Below are positions 8,424-17,655 of a DNA stretch of 64,000 nt, piece by piece. This DNA is from B30-G6 sp963701385. GTDB lineage: Bacteria; Desulfobacterota; Desulfobacteria; Desulfobacterales; B30-G6. Numbering within the stretch: the first letter of the stretch is position 1; the number at the start of each line of letters is the position of its first letter. The stretch lies in assembly GCA_963701385.1 (NCBI GenBank), contig CAVOZW010000005.1, positions 62,001-126,000 on the forward strand. The letters are read 5' to 3'. The notes below the pieces were generated by a model, which saw only the letters and a program-made list of their open reading frames with translations, did no database searches and had not been told where the DNA came from. Made by a program: the position numbers and the translations under genes.

Positions 8424-9617
8424 CTATGTAAATACGCCAATTAAGAGCGTCAAGTCAATCCCTCCGTGAAAAATCGGATACTGCTTGAATCTTTTCGGAA
8501 ACCGATTCACGATGGCTCGGTCCTTGACGAGGACTACGATTTGCCAGTGCCGAAAGTCTTTTTCGAGTTTGTTGATGATCTCATGATAGAAAGCATTCGG
8601 TTTGTCATCTGAATACAGACGAACGCCAAAGGGTGGGTTGAGAACCAGTATGCCGGGTTTATCGGTCAAAACATGAGGGTCGAGATCAAAAAAATCACAC
8701 TTATCCACCTGCATCAGATCGAACCCTTCAACCTTGCGGGAAATTTTTTTTAGCTCTGTGATTCGTTTCAAATCCTGGTCTGAAGCAAAAATTAAGGGCC
8801 TATTGATGCGCCGGATACCCTCTTTTGCCTTTTGCTTGAGATGGCGCCACTGAGATTCACGATAAGCCGGCCATTGCATGAATGCAAACGATCTGAAAAA
8901 ACCGGGTGGGATGTTCCGGGCGAACATTGTCGCTTCTAAAGAAAACGTTCCGGAGCCGCACATGGGGTCGAGCAGGGGCCGTGAACCATCATAGCCGGCC
9001 AGCTTCAATATGGCTGCGGCGAGGGTTTCCCGAATGGGTGCTTTCCCGACGTCTTGTTTTAATCCTCTTTTATAAAGAAGATCACCGCTGCTGTCCAGGG
9101 AAATGAAAACATGATCGTCGATCACCCTGACATACAGGTGTTGGGTGTCATTTTTTCCCCTAAGATCGGTCTTTTCGAAAGGCATGCGGGTCATCCGTTG
9201 GCGGATGCCGGTTTCTATTCGTTGGGCTATGGCCGTTGTATGAAAAAGTCTGGAGTGTCTTGTTTTCACACTGAAACCAAGTTCCGAGAACGGACAAAGG
9301 TAGAGTTCCCAGGCAAATTGCCGCACATTTTTTTCGAGTTGCCGGAAGTTCGTGGCCTTGAAGTCGGTCAGGCGCATCAGGATCCTGTTTGGGGTTCTGA
9401 GGTGCAGGTTGGCAGCATAGCACCCGGTCAGACGGCACTTGAACACAACGCCGCCTGGGACGATTTCAACGTTATCCATGTCGGTTGGGAGTGCAGAGAT
9501 TTCCTTGGCGCAGAGGGACTCAAGTCCCGGTGCCGTTGTGGCGAAAAAGGTGTGCGCCCTGCCGATGACGTGCCGCCTGATCCGCTTTTGGATGGGGGTG
9601 GGGGTGTCCTGGGGCAT
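8424..9617 (-). CDS. THUMP-domain class I RNA methyltransferase (RlmL/Trm14-like)
   Basis: A 397-residue enzyme. The N-terminal half begins with the family's TFFATTAPGLESLCAKEI motif and a THUMP RNA-binding domain (about residues 50-165). The C-terminal half is a Rossmann methyltransferase with the SAM loop LLDPMCGSGTFSLEA and the catalytic NPPF motif (VLNPPFGVRLY), the NPPY-type signature of N2-guanine methyltransferases. It most likely makes m2G in rRNA, but the exact base cannot be assigned. It is much shorter than E. coli RlmKL, lacking the second methyltransferase domain. The gene is divergent from the DUF362 gene. Confidence 0.88.
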   Translation of the reverse strand: MPQDTPTPIQKRIRRHVIGRAHTFFATTAPGLESLCAKEISALPTDMDNVEIVPGGVVFKCRLTGCYAANLHLRTPNRILMRLTDFKATNFRQLEKNVRQFAWELYLCPFSELGFSVKTRHSRLFHTTAIAQRIETGIRQRMTRMPFEKTDLRGKNDTQHLYVRVIDDHVFISLDSSGDLLYKRGLKQDVGKAPIRETLAAAILKLAGYDGSRPLLDPMCGSGTFSLEATMFARNIPPGFFRSFAFMQWPAYRESQWRHLKQKAKEGIRRINRPLIFASDQDLKRITELKKISRKVEGFDLMQVDKCDFFDLDPHVLTDKPGILVLNPPFGVRLYSDDKPNAFYHEIINKLEKDFRHWQIVVLVKDRAIVNRFPKRFKQYPIFHGGIDLTLLIGVFT

Positions 9618-9706
9618 CCTGGTCCTATTTACATTGCGCTTGATATTGAATCGTTTGCGTAATATTAAAGGCTATCTCTAACTTTGTAAATCAATTTCAG
9701 GAAACA

Positions 9707-10813
9707 ATGGTCGACGTATATTTCAGACATACCCGTTATGATGATTCCGGGCTGAAGCAGATTGTTTTCGACATGATGAATGCCATGGGGGGCGATGCTA
9801 TTTCCGCCGAAAGCAAGGTAATCATCAAACCGAATTTGTTGCTGGCGGCCGTCCCGGACAAGGGGATTACCACCCACCCCATGATCGTGAGATATGCGGC
9901 CGAATTCATTATTGATAAAGGGTGCAGACCTGTCATTTCAGACAGCCCGCCCATCGGTTCCTTTGAAAAGATCTTGTCAAAGGGGGGCTACATCGATGCG
10001 CTTTCAGGCCTGAATGTCGCGTTCCGGCCTTTCAGGGAATCCGCTCAAATCGATATCGGGGAACCGTTTGGCCTTGTGGATATCGCCAAAGACGTGCTCG
10101 AGGCCGACATGGTAATCAACCTGGCAAAACTTAAAACCCACGCGCAGATGCTTCTGACATTAGGTGTGAAAAACATTTTTGGCTGTGTGATTGGTCTCAA
10201 GAAGCCTGAATGGCATTTTCGGGCGGGCGTTGACAGGGACATGTTTGCAAGATTACTGGTACAAATTTACATGGCTGTCAGCCCGGCCATGACCATTATC
10301 GACGGTATCCTTGCTCTCGAGGGGCAGGGACCGGGGAAAAGCGGCACGCCCAGGGAACTGAACCTGCTAGTGGGGAGTCAAAATGCCATTGCGGCCGACA
10401 TGACCGTCAGTAAGGTTCTTGGTCTGGAACCCTGGGATTTGATGACAAACAGGGCCGCCGGGGAGCTGCAGCTGGTTCCGGAAGATATTCATGTGCATGG
10501 AGAATTCGTTATTCTGAATGATTTCAATTTTCCGGAGATGGGTGCCATGATCATCGGACCTGCGTTTCTGCATGGATTCATGCGCAGATTCGTCATTCAG
10601 AAGCCGGTGTCAGACAACCTGAAGTGCAAACTGTGCGGTGATTGCTGGCGGTATTGTCCGGTCAAGGCCATCGGTCATCATATCAAGGGTGTCAAATTCA
10701 AATACAATACCTGTATCCGGTGTTATTGCTGTCTGGAAATATGTCCCTATGGCGCCATCAGCATTAAAAAGCCGTTGCTGGGCAGACTCTTTCAAAAGCA
10801 AGGAAAACGCTAA
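9707..10813 (+). CDS. DUF362 domain protein with C-terminal 2x[4Fe-4S] ferredoxin module
   Basis: A 368-residue protein. The DUF362 domain (about 10-285) shows KVIIKPNLL, GITTHPMIV, SDSPPIGSF, NLAKLKTHAQ and the LTLGVKNIFGCV segment. The last 70 residues hold two ferredoxin clusters, CKLCGDCWRYCP and CIRCYCCLEICP. DUF362-ferredoxin proteins are common in anaerobes; their reaction is not established, and a redox role is an inference from the clusters. CAGGAAAC precedes the ATG. A short GC hairpin follows the gene. Confidence 0.88.
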   Translation: MVDVYFRHTRYDDSGLKQIVFDMMNAMGGDAISAESKVIIKPNLLLAAVPDKGITTHPMIVRYAAEFIIDKGCRPVISDSPPIGSFEKILSKGGYIDALSGLNVAFRPFRESAQIDIGEPFGLVDIAKDVLEADMVINLAKLKTHAQMLLTLGVKNIFGCVIGLKKPEWHFRAGVDRDMFARLLVQIYMAVSPAMTIIDGILALEGQGPGKSGTPRELNLLVGSQNAIAADMTVSKVLGLEPWDLMTNRAAGELQLVPEDIHVHGEFVILNDFNFPEMGAMIIGPAFLHGFMRRFVIQKPVSDNLKCKLCGDCWRYCPVKAIGHHIKGVKFKYNTCIRCYCCLEICPYGAISIKKPLLGRLFQKQGKR

Positions 10814-10815
10814 CA

Positions 10816-10833
10816 GGCCCCTTGGGGCGGTTT
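10816..10833 (+). terminator. Possible weak terminator after the DUF362 gene
   Basis: A GCCCC-TT-GGGGC hairpin lies directly after the stop codon and is followed by GGTTT. The stem is only five base pairs and the T-run is short, so termination efficiency is doubtful. Confidence 0.3.
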
Positions 10834-11021
10834 CATACGTTTCGGAGCGCCGGGGGGTGATATGAAAATACCGATCGCTGGACTGTCGGCACTTGAACCG
10901 TCAGCCTTGCTTTTCATCAACTTGTATGTCGCTGCTCGGTGATTGACGCAACATTTGACTTTCAAGAACTTTTTCTGTTAGGTTGAAACGGTTTGATGAA
11001 CATTTCAAGGGGAGGTATCAT

Positions 11022-11453
11022 ATGTCAGGTGTTAATAAGGTAATTCTTATCGGTCGATTGGGACGGGACCCAGAGGTTCGTTATACCCCGGACGGAACAG
11101 CCATCGCGAATTTCAGTATTGCGACATCCGAGGAGTGGAAAGACAAGAACACCGGCGAGAAACAAGAACGCACGGAGTGGCATCGGATTGTCGCCTTTCG
11201 CCGACTCGGGGAAATATGTGGTGAATATCTTTCCAAGGGCAGACAGGTCTATATTGAAGGGCGCCTTCAGACCCGTGATTGGCAGGATAAAGATGGCAAC
11301 AAGCGCTATACCACTGAAATCGTTGCATCACAGATGCAGATGCTCGGTTCCAGGGATATGGCTGAAAATTCAGGGGGCTCCGGGTTCAGGAAAAACGATA
11401 TTCCACCCGAGCCCGGATTTTCAGGTTCCCAGGATGATGATATCCCGTTTTGA
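11022..11453 (+). CDS. ssb: Single-stranded DNA-binding protein
   Basis: A 143-residue SSB with an OB fold (NKVILIGRLGRDPEVRY, then EWHRIVAF, GRQVYIEGRLQTRDWQDKDG) and the acidic tip DDDIPF that recruits replication and repair partners. I start at the ATG at 11022 because AGGGGAGG lies just upstream; the reading frame also extends to 10983 without a ribosome site. It binds single-stranded DNA in replication, recombination and repair. uvrA lies about 1.8 kb downstream, separated by unrelated genes. Confidence 0.95.
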   Translation: MSGVNKVILIGRLGRDPEVRYTPDGTAIANFSIATSEEWKDKNTGEKQERTEWHRIVAFRRLGEICGEYLSKGRQVYIEGRLQTRDWQDKDGNKRYTTEIVASQMQMLGSRDMAENSGGSGFRKNDIPPEPGFSGSQDDDIPF

Positions 11454-11651
11454 GCCTGGACAGCGGCAGCGAGCGCATTCCGCTTGGCGACTCGACTGAA
11501 CTCGGCAACCTTTCGCTGCGAGATTCTTCAAGGGGAGCCTGCATTCAACGTTAGCAGTTGTGAACTGGAATGTGAATCATCATGGAAATCTATTTTTTCA
11601 GATCAGCCGGGTATGCTTGAACCATTCAGATTTCTAAAACGGAGATATGAT

Positions 11652-12068
11652 ATGAAAACCATTCGAAATAGATTGAGACCTGTCGGTTTTTTCCTGGTGG
11701 TATTGATGGTGACGTCGTCACTGCCGTATCAATCCGCACTGGCAGCAATGATCGGTACGGAAGCTCTGATGGACTCCCGCAGAACCGTGGAAGCCCGGGA
11801 ATATATTAGCAGTGTGTTTGCACGTGAAGACATTCAACGGGCACTCATTGCCCGTGGTATCGATCCAATAGAGGCTCAGGCAAGGATTGGCACCTTGACG
11901 GATCAGGAAGCCATCCAGTTTGCGGACACCATGGAACAGCTGCCCGCAGGCGGCATCATCGCCTACATTGTCGGTCTTTCAGTATTGGTTTTCCTGGTGT
12001 TGCTGCTAACAGACATTTTCGGATATACCGATATTTTTCCTTTTGTCAAAAAGACGGTCAAAGAGTAA
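11652..12068 (+). CDS. PA2779-family small secreted/membrane protein
   Basis: A 138-residue protein from the ATG at 11652 (GGAGATATGAT just upstream); a longer in-frame ORF from 11484 lacks a credible start. It has an N-terminal signal peptide (residues 8-31, ending SALA), then VFAREDIQRALIARGIDPIEAQARIGTLTDQE, and one C-terminal membrane helix (about 107-127). This fits the PA2779 family, found next to PA2778-type cysteine peptidases as it is here. The function is unknown. The C-terminal part overlaps the reading frame of the next gene, consistent with coupling. Confidence 0.78.
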   Translation: MKTIRNRLRPVGFFLVVLMVTSSLPYQSALAAMIGTEALMDSRRTVEAREYISSVFAREDIQRALIARGIDPIEAQARIGTLTDQEAIQFADTMEQLPAGGIIAYIVGLSVLVFLVLLLTDIFGYTDIFPFVKKTVKE

Positions 12069-12120
12069 ACCCCATTCGAGAATCTTTGCCATGTTGTTGA
12101 TGCAAGCATGGGGTAAACGT

Positions 12121-13065
12121 ATGCCGGTCCTGGGCACAGGCTGGTTTCTGTGCCTGGTATTGTTAAGCGTCGTTTGGGGGTGCGCAGGTTCGATGTCGCG
12201 GCAATGGTCGTTGCCATTCAATGACATGCCTTCGCAGTACCATATCTCATCGGTCCCCTTTTTTCCCCAGACAACCGATCAATGCGGTCCGGCCTCTCTG
12301 GCCATGACACTTGTTTGGAGCGGTGTGTCCACAGATTCTGAAAGGCTCTCCAGCGTGGTGTATACGCCATCTTTGAAGGGCAGCCTTCAGCCGGCGATGA
12401 TTGGCGCTGCCAGACGCCATGGAAGGGTGGCCTATGTTCTTTCGAGCCCGAAGGCGCTGCTTGCGGAAGTGGCCGCCGGCCACCCGGTTATCGTGCTGCA
12501 GAATCTGGGACTGTCATGGGTCCCTGTCTGGCACTATGCCGTGGTGATCGGGTACGATGCCGATTCAGGTATCGTATTCCTGCATTCTGGAGAAACACCC
12601 GCAAAAGAAATGGCCCTGCGCGTATTCGACAACACCTGGTCCCGGGGTCGTTACTGGGGATTGTTAACGCTCCCGCCGGGCCGATTGCCTGCCACTGCCA
12701 CGGAAACAAGCTATCTAGAGGCGGTGTTGGGTCTCGAAAAAGCACACCGGTGGCTGGAAGCCATCGAAGGGTATCATACGGCCTTGAATAAATGGCCGGC
12801 TAATCTTAGTGCCCATATGGGTATCGGCAACGCCTACTATGCCATGGGGGATCTACCTGCCGCTGGACAATCCTTTGCAGAGGCAACGCGCCAATTCCCG
12901 GCAGAGGGCGCTGCCTTCAACAATCTGGCCCAGGTTTTATTCGAACAAGGGAGTAAAGAGGCGGCACTGACAGCCGCTGAAAAAGCCGTCAGCATCGGCG
13001 GTCCCATGTCAGGTGTCTTCAAAGAAACCCTAGAGGAAATAAAATCGAGCCCGAGCCAACCCTGA
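12121..13065 (+). CDS. PA2778-family cysteine peptidase-like lipoprotein with TPR repeats
   Basis: About 314 residues. The N-terminus carries a lipoprotein signal ending VVWGC, so it is probably anchored to the membrane. Next is a C39-like papain-fold domain with catalytic Cys in DQCGPASLAMT and His in HYAVVIGYD, then TPR-like helices (from about residue 190: HMGIGNAYYAMGDLPAAGQSF, NNLAQVLFEQGSKEAA). GGGGTAAACGT before the ATG at 12121 supports this start; 12091 and 12043 are in-frame alternatives. It is paired with the PA2779-like gene as in Pseudomonas. The substrate is unknown. Confidence 0.82.
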   Translation: MPVLGTGWFLCLVLLSVVWGCAGSMSRQWSLPFNDMPSQYHISSVPFFPQTTDQCGPASLAMTLVWSGVSTDSERLSSVVYTPSLKGSLQPAMIGAARRHGRVAYVLSSPKALLAEVAAGHPVIVLQNLGLSWVPVWHYAVVIGYDADSGIVFLHSGETPAKEMALRVFDNTWSRGRYWGLLTLPPGRLPATATETSYLEAVLGLEKAHRWLEAIEGYHTALNKWPANLSAHMGIGNAYYAMGDLPAAGQSFAEATRQFPAEGAAFNNLAQVLFEQGSKEAALTAAEKAVSIGGPMSGVFKETLEEIKSSPSQP

Positions 13066-13253
13066 CAGGGTGATGCCTTCGATCTCCCCATACAATCCGT
13101 TTGAGGATCCCCGCCTTGAGCCAAGGAATTGTACTTGCTGTCGCGGTTCAATCTTGCCAGACCTCATCCTGGTGCTTACTTTAATCGAAATTTACATCGA
13201 ACCTATCTCAAGAATGAAATTTGGTAAATAAAATATAAGGTAAGCGATCGTTG

Positions 13254-16154
13254 ATGAATAAACCGAATACAGCCATACGCACCCGAAAAAGGAAAAGCTC
13301 GCGGGAACTGGACGTCATCATTGTCAAGGGAGCCAGGGAACATAATCTGAAGAACATCCATATTTCCCTGCCCAAAAAAAAGCTGATCGTATTTACAGGC
13401 GTGTCGGGATCAGGAAAATCGAGTCTGGCTCTGGACACTATTTTTGCAGAAGGTCAACGGCGGTATGTCGAATCTCTTTCTGCTTACGCCCGCCAATTTA
13501 TCGGCCAGATGGAGAAGCCTAAGTACGATACCATCAGGGGTCTGTCCCCCACCATTGCCATCGAACAGAAAGCCGTCAGCAAGAACCCGCGATCGACGGT
13601 TGGTACGATTACAGAAATTTACGACTATCTGCGCGTTTTGTTTGCAAGGGTTGGGGATCAGTATTGCTATAAATGCGGCCAGCGTGTTGGAAGGGGAGAT
13701 GCCGAGAGCATGGTCTCTCAGGCTTTGAGCCTGCCAGAGGCTACCAGGGTTCTCATCATGGCGCCCATCATTGAAAACAGAAAGGGTGAATACCGCGAGC
13801 TGTTGAGAAAGATAGAAGGAGATGGATTTGCGCGGGTGCGTGTCGATGGTGTCGTTAGCGATATTCAGGTGGTTCAGAGCCTTGCCAGGCACAAGAAGCA
13901 TACCATCGAGGTGGTGGTGGATCGGCTGGTGGTCAAGGCGGGGGATTCTTTTCGCAAACGCTTGACCGACTCGGTGGAAACAGCTCTCAAGTTCGGGCAA
14001 GGCAAGATCATTCTGCACGTGATGGGGAAAGAAGACATTCACATGAGCGAGGCCCGATCCTGTTGTGGCATCGCTTATCCTGAGCTTGACCCACCACTGT
14101 TTTCCTTCAACTCGCCCATGGGTATGTGTCCGGACTGCAATGGCATTGGATCCATGCTCTCCATGGATGTTGAAAAAATTGTCCCTGACAAAACCAAGAC
14201 CATACGCGAAGGCGCCGTCATCCCCTGGCAGAACTATTTTTCCAAACCTGAGACAGAAAATGGATCCTGGGGGTTCATGCGGCTCAAGGCCATGGCATCC
14301 CAATGGGGCATCGATCTGGATGTTCCCTGGTCTCGATTGCCGAAAAAACACCAGGCCTTGATATTGAAGGGTTCCAATGGGATGGAGATGGTCGTCAACT
14401 GGCGATCCGAAAAAATTCAGGGTGAATTCACCACCACACACGAAGGGCTTCTCAACAGTCTCATGCGGCGATATCAGCAAACCCGATCCGAAAGCATGAA
14501 AAAATGGTATGCCCGGTTTATGTCTTCCAAAAACTGCCCTACCTGCAAGGGACGGCGCCTCAAGCCGGAAGTCTTGAGCGTGAAGGTCAACGAACGTTCT
14601 ATTATTGATATCACGGAGATGACGATTCAGGAGGCCGCCCGTTTTCTGGACGCCCTGTCACTCTCCGGAAATCGCAAGATGATAGCCGATGAATTGTTGA
14701 AGGAGATCGGCAGTCGTCTTGGGTTTCTGGTAAATGTCGGTCTGGGGTATCTGTCCCTGAACCGCAAGGGCCCGACCTTGTCCGGAGGTGAATCCCAGCG
14801 GATTCGCCTGGCATCCCAGATGGGTTCAGAACTCACGGGAGTCCTTTATATTCTGGACGAACCCTCCATTGGGCTGCACCAGAAAGATAACATCAAGCTG
14901 CTCAACACGCTGTGTCATCTGCGGGACATCGGCAATACCCTCATTGTGGTGGAGCATGACAAGGAAACCATGGAATCGGCAGACTGGCTTGTGGATTTCG
15001 GTCCCGGCGCCGGACACCTGGGTGGTGAAATCGTGGCCCAGGGAACCCCGTCCCGGATCATGAAAACGGCTAGGTCCATCACAGGTAGATATCTGGCTGG
15101 CAAGGAAAGAATCGGGGTGCCGGAAACAAGGAAAACGGTTCGAAATACCGGCAACCGATGGGTGACGATCCGAAAAGCCTCAGAGAACAATTTAAAAAAT
15201 ATCAACGTTCGCATACCCCTGGGTTTGCTCGTGGCCGTCACCGGTGTTTCCGGTGCGGGCAAGTCCACCCTGGTCAATCAGATTCTCTACCCGGCTCTGG
15301 CGCGAAAACTTCATGATTCTCCCCTGGCGGTCGGCAAACATGGCACCATTCAGGGCTTGTCTCACCTCAACAAGGTGATCAACATTGATCAGAAGGCCAT
15401 CGGTAGAACCCCACGCAGCAACCCGGCGACCTATACAAAAGTGTTTGATCATATTCGGGACTTCTATGCCCTGCTGCCGGAATCGAAACTTCGTGGATAC
15501 CCAAAGGGGCGTTATTCCTTCAATGTGAAGGGGGGCCGGTGCGAGACGTGTCAGGGAGACGGACATATCAGGGTGGAGATGCATTTTCTGGCGGATGTAT
15601 ATGTGCCGTGTGAGAATTGCAAGGGCAAGCGCTTCAACACGTCCACCCTGGAAATCAAATACAAGGGCCATTCCATTTCAGATATTCTGAACCTTTCGGT
15701 TCATCAGGCCCGGGACCTGTTTGCCAGCCACCCGAAGATAAAATCGATTCTCGACACCTTGATGGATGTGGGGCTTTCCTATATCAAACTTGGCCAATCC
15801 GCCACGACACTGTCGGGTGGGGAGGCCCAGCGGATCAAACTGGCAAGGGAACTTGCCAAGCGGGCTACCGGCCAAACCCTTTACATTCTGGACGAACCCA
15901 CCACGGGACTTCATTTTCAGGACATCAAGATGCTGCTATCCGTACTGCAGCGCCTTCGGGATGCCGGTAATACCATCGTGATTATCGAGCACAACCTGGA
16001 TGTCATCAAGACTTGTGATTGGATCATCGATCTTGGGCCCGATGGGGGCAACGGCGGCGGTACGATTGTGGCCCATGGCCCCCCGGAAAAGGTTGCCAAA
16101 GAAAGCAGGAGTTATACTGGGCGTTTTTTAAAGACTGCACTGGGTGAAAATTGA
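13254..16154 (+). CDS. uvrA: Excinuclease ABC subunit A
   Basis: About 966 residues, full length for UvrA, the damage-recognition ATPase of nucleotide excision repair. It has two ABC modules: Walker A GVSGSGKSSLA and GVSGAGKSTLV, signatures LSGGESQRIRLASQ and LSGGEAQRIKLARE, and Walker B ILDEPSIGLHQ and ILDEPTTGLH. Zinc modules include CPDCNGIG, CPTCKGRRL and the pair CETCQGDGH/CENCKGKRF. The ATG at 13254 follows a TTG that would add one residue. I do not see a convincing LexA box upstream. Nothing suggests truncation. Confidence 0.97.
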   Translation: MNKPNTAIRTRKRKSSRELDVIIVKGAREHNLKNIHISLPKKKLIVFTGVSGSGKSSLALDTIFAEGQRRYVESLSAYARQFIGQMEKPKYDTIRGLSPTIAIEQKAVSKNPRSTVGTITEIYDYLRVLFARVGDQYCYKCGQRVGRGDAESMVSQALSLPEATRVLIMAPIIENRKGEYRELLRKIEGDGFARVRVDGVVSDIQVVQSLARHKKHTIEVVVDRLVVKAGDSFRKRLTDSVETALKFGQGKIILHVMGKEDIHMSEARSCCGIAYPELDPPLFSFNSPMGMCPDCNGIGSMLSMDVEKIVPDKTKTIREGAVIPWQNYFSKPETENGSWGFMRLKAMASQWGIDLDVPWSRLPKKHQALILKGSNGMEMVVNWRSEKIQGEFTTTHEGLLNSLMRRYQQTRSESMKKWYARFMSSKNCPTCKGRRLKPEVLSVKVNERSIIDITEMTIQEAARFLDALSLSGNRKMIADELLKEIGSRLGFLVNVGLGYLSLNRKGPTLSGGESQRIRLASQMGSELTGVLYILDEPSIGLHQKDNIKLLNTLCHLRDIGNTLIVVEHDKETMESADWLVDFGPGAGHLGGEIVAQGTPSRIMKTARSITGRYLAGKERIGVPETRKTVRNTGNRWVTIRKASENNLKNINVRIPLGLLVAVTGVSGAGKSTLVNQILYPALARKLHDSPLAVGKHGTIQGLSHLNKVINIDQKAIGRTPRSNPATYTKVFDHIRDFYALLPESKLRGYPKGRYSFNVKGGRCETCQGDGHIRVEMHFLADVYVPCENCKGKRFNTSTLEIKYKGHSISDILNLSVHQARDLFASHPKIKSILDTLMDVGLSYIKLGQSATTLSGGEAQRIKLARELAKRATGQTLYILDEPTTGLHFQDIKMLLSVLQRLRDAGNTIVIIEHNLDVIKTCDWIIDLGPDGGNGGGTIVAHGPPEKVAKESRSYTGRFLKTALGEN

Positions 16155-16318
16155 TTCGGTTGTCCCCATCGGACATTTGTTGACAGGACCACGATAGTTG
16201 ATTTAACCAGGAGAGCAGACGTTTGGAAGAAGCGCGCAGCAAGACGTGTCGACAAGTTCGAGTCGAACGTATCCTGTTGCGATGTAAAAAGACTTGGGAA
16301 CACTAAAGGAGATTTGAA

Positions 16319-17593
16319 ATGATTGACGTTGATGCCGCCATTCAACAGGCGCCCATCCAAATCCGTGAAACCCTTCGCCAGGAGAAGCAATGCTACGAAA
16401 GGATTCATAGCACAGCCAAAATGGTTCTGGCCGAAGTCGGCATCGAAACCGGCGCCAAGGAGGTGATCGATATCCTGGAAGCCACCGGGCTCGCCGGTTA
16501 TGACGCATCCGTCGGCCGCATCTTCCTTCTTCCGGAATTGATCGACCAAAGTCTCGATACTGCCGCAAAATCATTTTCAGGGGACGAGGGCATGAACACC
16601 CTGGGCATCGGGGGCATTCCACCGTTTCTGTATCGGGAAACCGACCCCTACCCGATGCCTGCCACCTACGAGGACTTGGCGCGGGTTATTGATATGGTGG
16701 GCGAAAACCTGGACGTTGTTCGATTCCTCAGTCAGCCGGTAAAAGTGCACAAGGGAGACCCCCTCGAATGCAACCGCATCATGGATCGGCTCAACAACTG
16801 CCTGAAGGTGACCTGCAGCGCCTACATGAACAACGCCGATGCCGTCAAATGGTTCAGCGGACGAGATGACTGGCACGATTCCATCTGCGGCGTCAAGTCT
16901 CCACTGACCAGTATGGACAATATGATGGATGCCCTCGTGCGGAGTGCCCGGGCCGGCAACAACCTGCGGCTGACCACCATGCCACTGGTGGGCAGGACAG
17001 CACCACAGACACCGGAGGGGTGCATGGTCGTAACCCATGCGGAGGTTCTCTATATGCTGGCGGTGGCCCAGACGGTAAACCCGGGGATGCTCTGTATGTA
17101 TGGGGGGATGCCTGCCACGACCCGGCCGGACGGTGACCTGGCATATTCTCATCCTGCCATGAATCTGCTGAATGTGGCTGTCGCAAGACTGAACATGTGG
17201 GTAACCGGACTGTCTACGGTCCAATCCGGCGGCAGTACGAGCAGGAAAGAGCCTGATAGCGAAGCACTGGCGGACGGCATTCGCGGCAGGCGGATTCTTT
17301 GCGAATTCGGCATTCATCATGCCCGCCACTGTTTCGGGGTGCTGGACAATCTGAATTTTTTCAGTGAAGAGGCTTTCTTGGCGGATTGTCAGGCCCAGCG
17401 CGACTATTTAACGTCTCAGAAAAAAGATTGCGGACTGAAACCCCTTTACCTGCCCACGGATGATCGGGCTTTTGACGTTATCCAGCGCGTGGCCAGTGCC
17501 GACTTTCATGTGGACCAACACACCACCGCCAATTTAAACGCCTTTGACGATTGGGCACAGCTGAAGGACTTGTCTGTTTTCACCATTCCATAA
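16319..17593 (+). CDS. Divergent MttB/COG5598-like methyltransferase (non-pyrrolysine)
   Basis: A 424-residue protein related to the trimethylamine methyltransferase (MttB) superfamily but clearly divergent. It shares with the 53665-55170 gene the motifs WFSGRDDW, SARAGNNL, ARLNMWVTG, QSGGSTS and LDNLNFFS. MttB relatives move a methyl group from a methylated amine to a corrinoid protein; whether this protein does so is unknown. There is no in-frame amber codon. It is shorter than typical MttB (about 480). AAAGGAG lies upstream of the ATG. A possible promoter (TTGACA at 16180, TTAACC at 16203) precedes it. It stands alone between uvrA and a convergent VWA gene. Confidence 0.7.
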   Translation: MIDVDAAIQQAPIQIRETLRQEKQCYERIHSTAKMVLAEVGIETGAKEVIDILEATGLAGYDASVGRIFLLPELIDQSLDTAAKSFSGDEGMNTLGIGGIPPFLYRETDPYPMPATYEDLARVIDMVGENLDVVRFLSQPVKVHKGDPLECNRIMDRLNNCLKVTCSAYMNNADAVKWFSGRDDWHDSICGVKSPLTSMDNMMDALVRSARAGNNLRLTTMPLVGRTAPQTPEGCMVVTHAEVLYMLAVAQTVNPGMLCMYGGMPATTRPDGDLAYSHPAMNLLNVAVARLNMWVTGLSTVQSGGSTSRKEPDSEALADGIRGRRILCEFGIHHARHCFGVLDNLNFFSEEAFLADCQAQRDYLTSQKKDCGLKPLYLPTDDRAFDVIQRVASADFHVDQHTTANLNAFDDWAQLKDLSVFTIP

Positions 17594-17655
17594 CACATGG
17601 GTTGTTGGTTGACGATTTTTGCCGGAGCGGCTTTAAAACGTTATTCTGGCAACAA

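Noticed and set aside
13066..13253. Possible SOS/LexA box upstream of uvrA
   Set aside because: No CTG-N10-CAG or related palindrome could be found in this gap.
13410..14480. 356-codon open frame antisense to uvrA
   Set aside because: Shadow of the strongly conserved uvrA frame; no recognisable motif.
16577..17329. 250-codon open frame antisense to the MttB-like gene
   Set aside because: Opposite strand of a supported gene, with His/Pro-rich composition typical of antisense frames.
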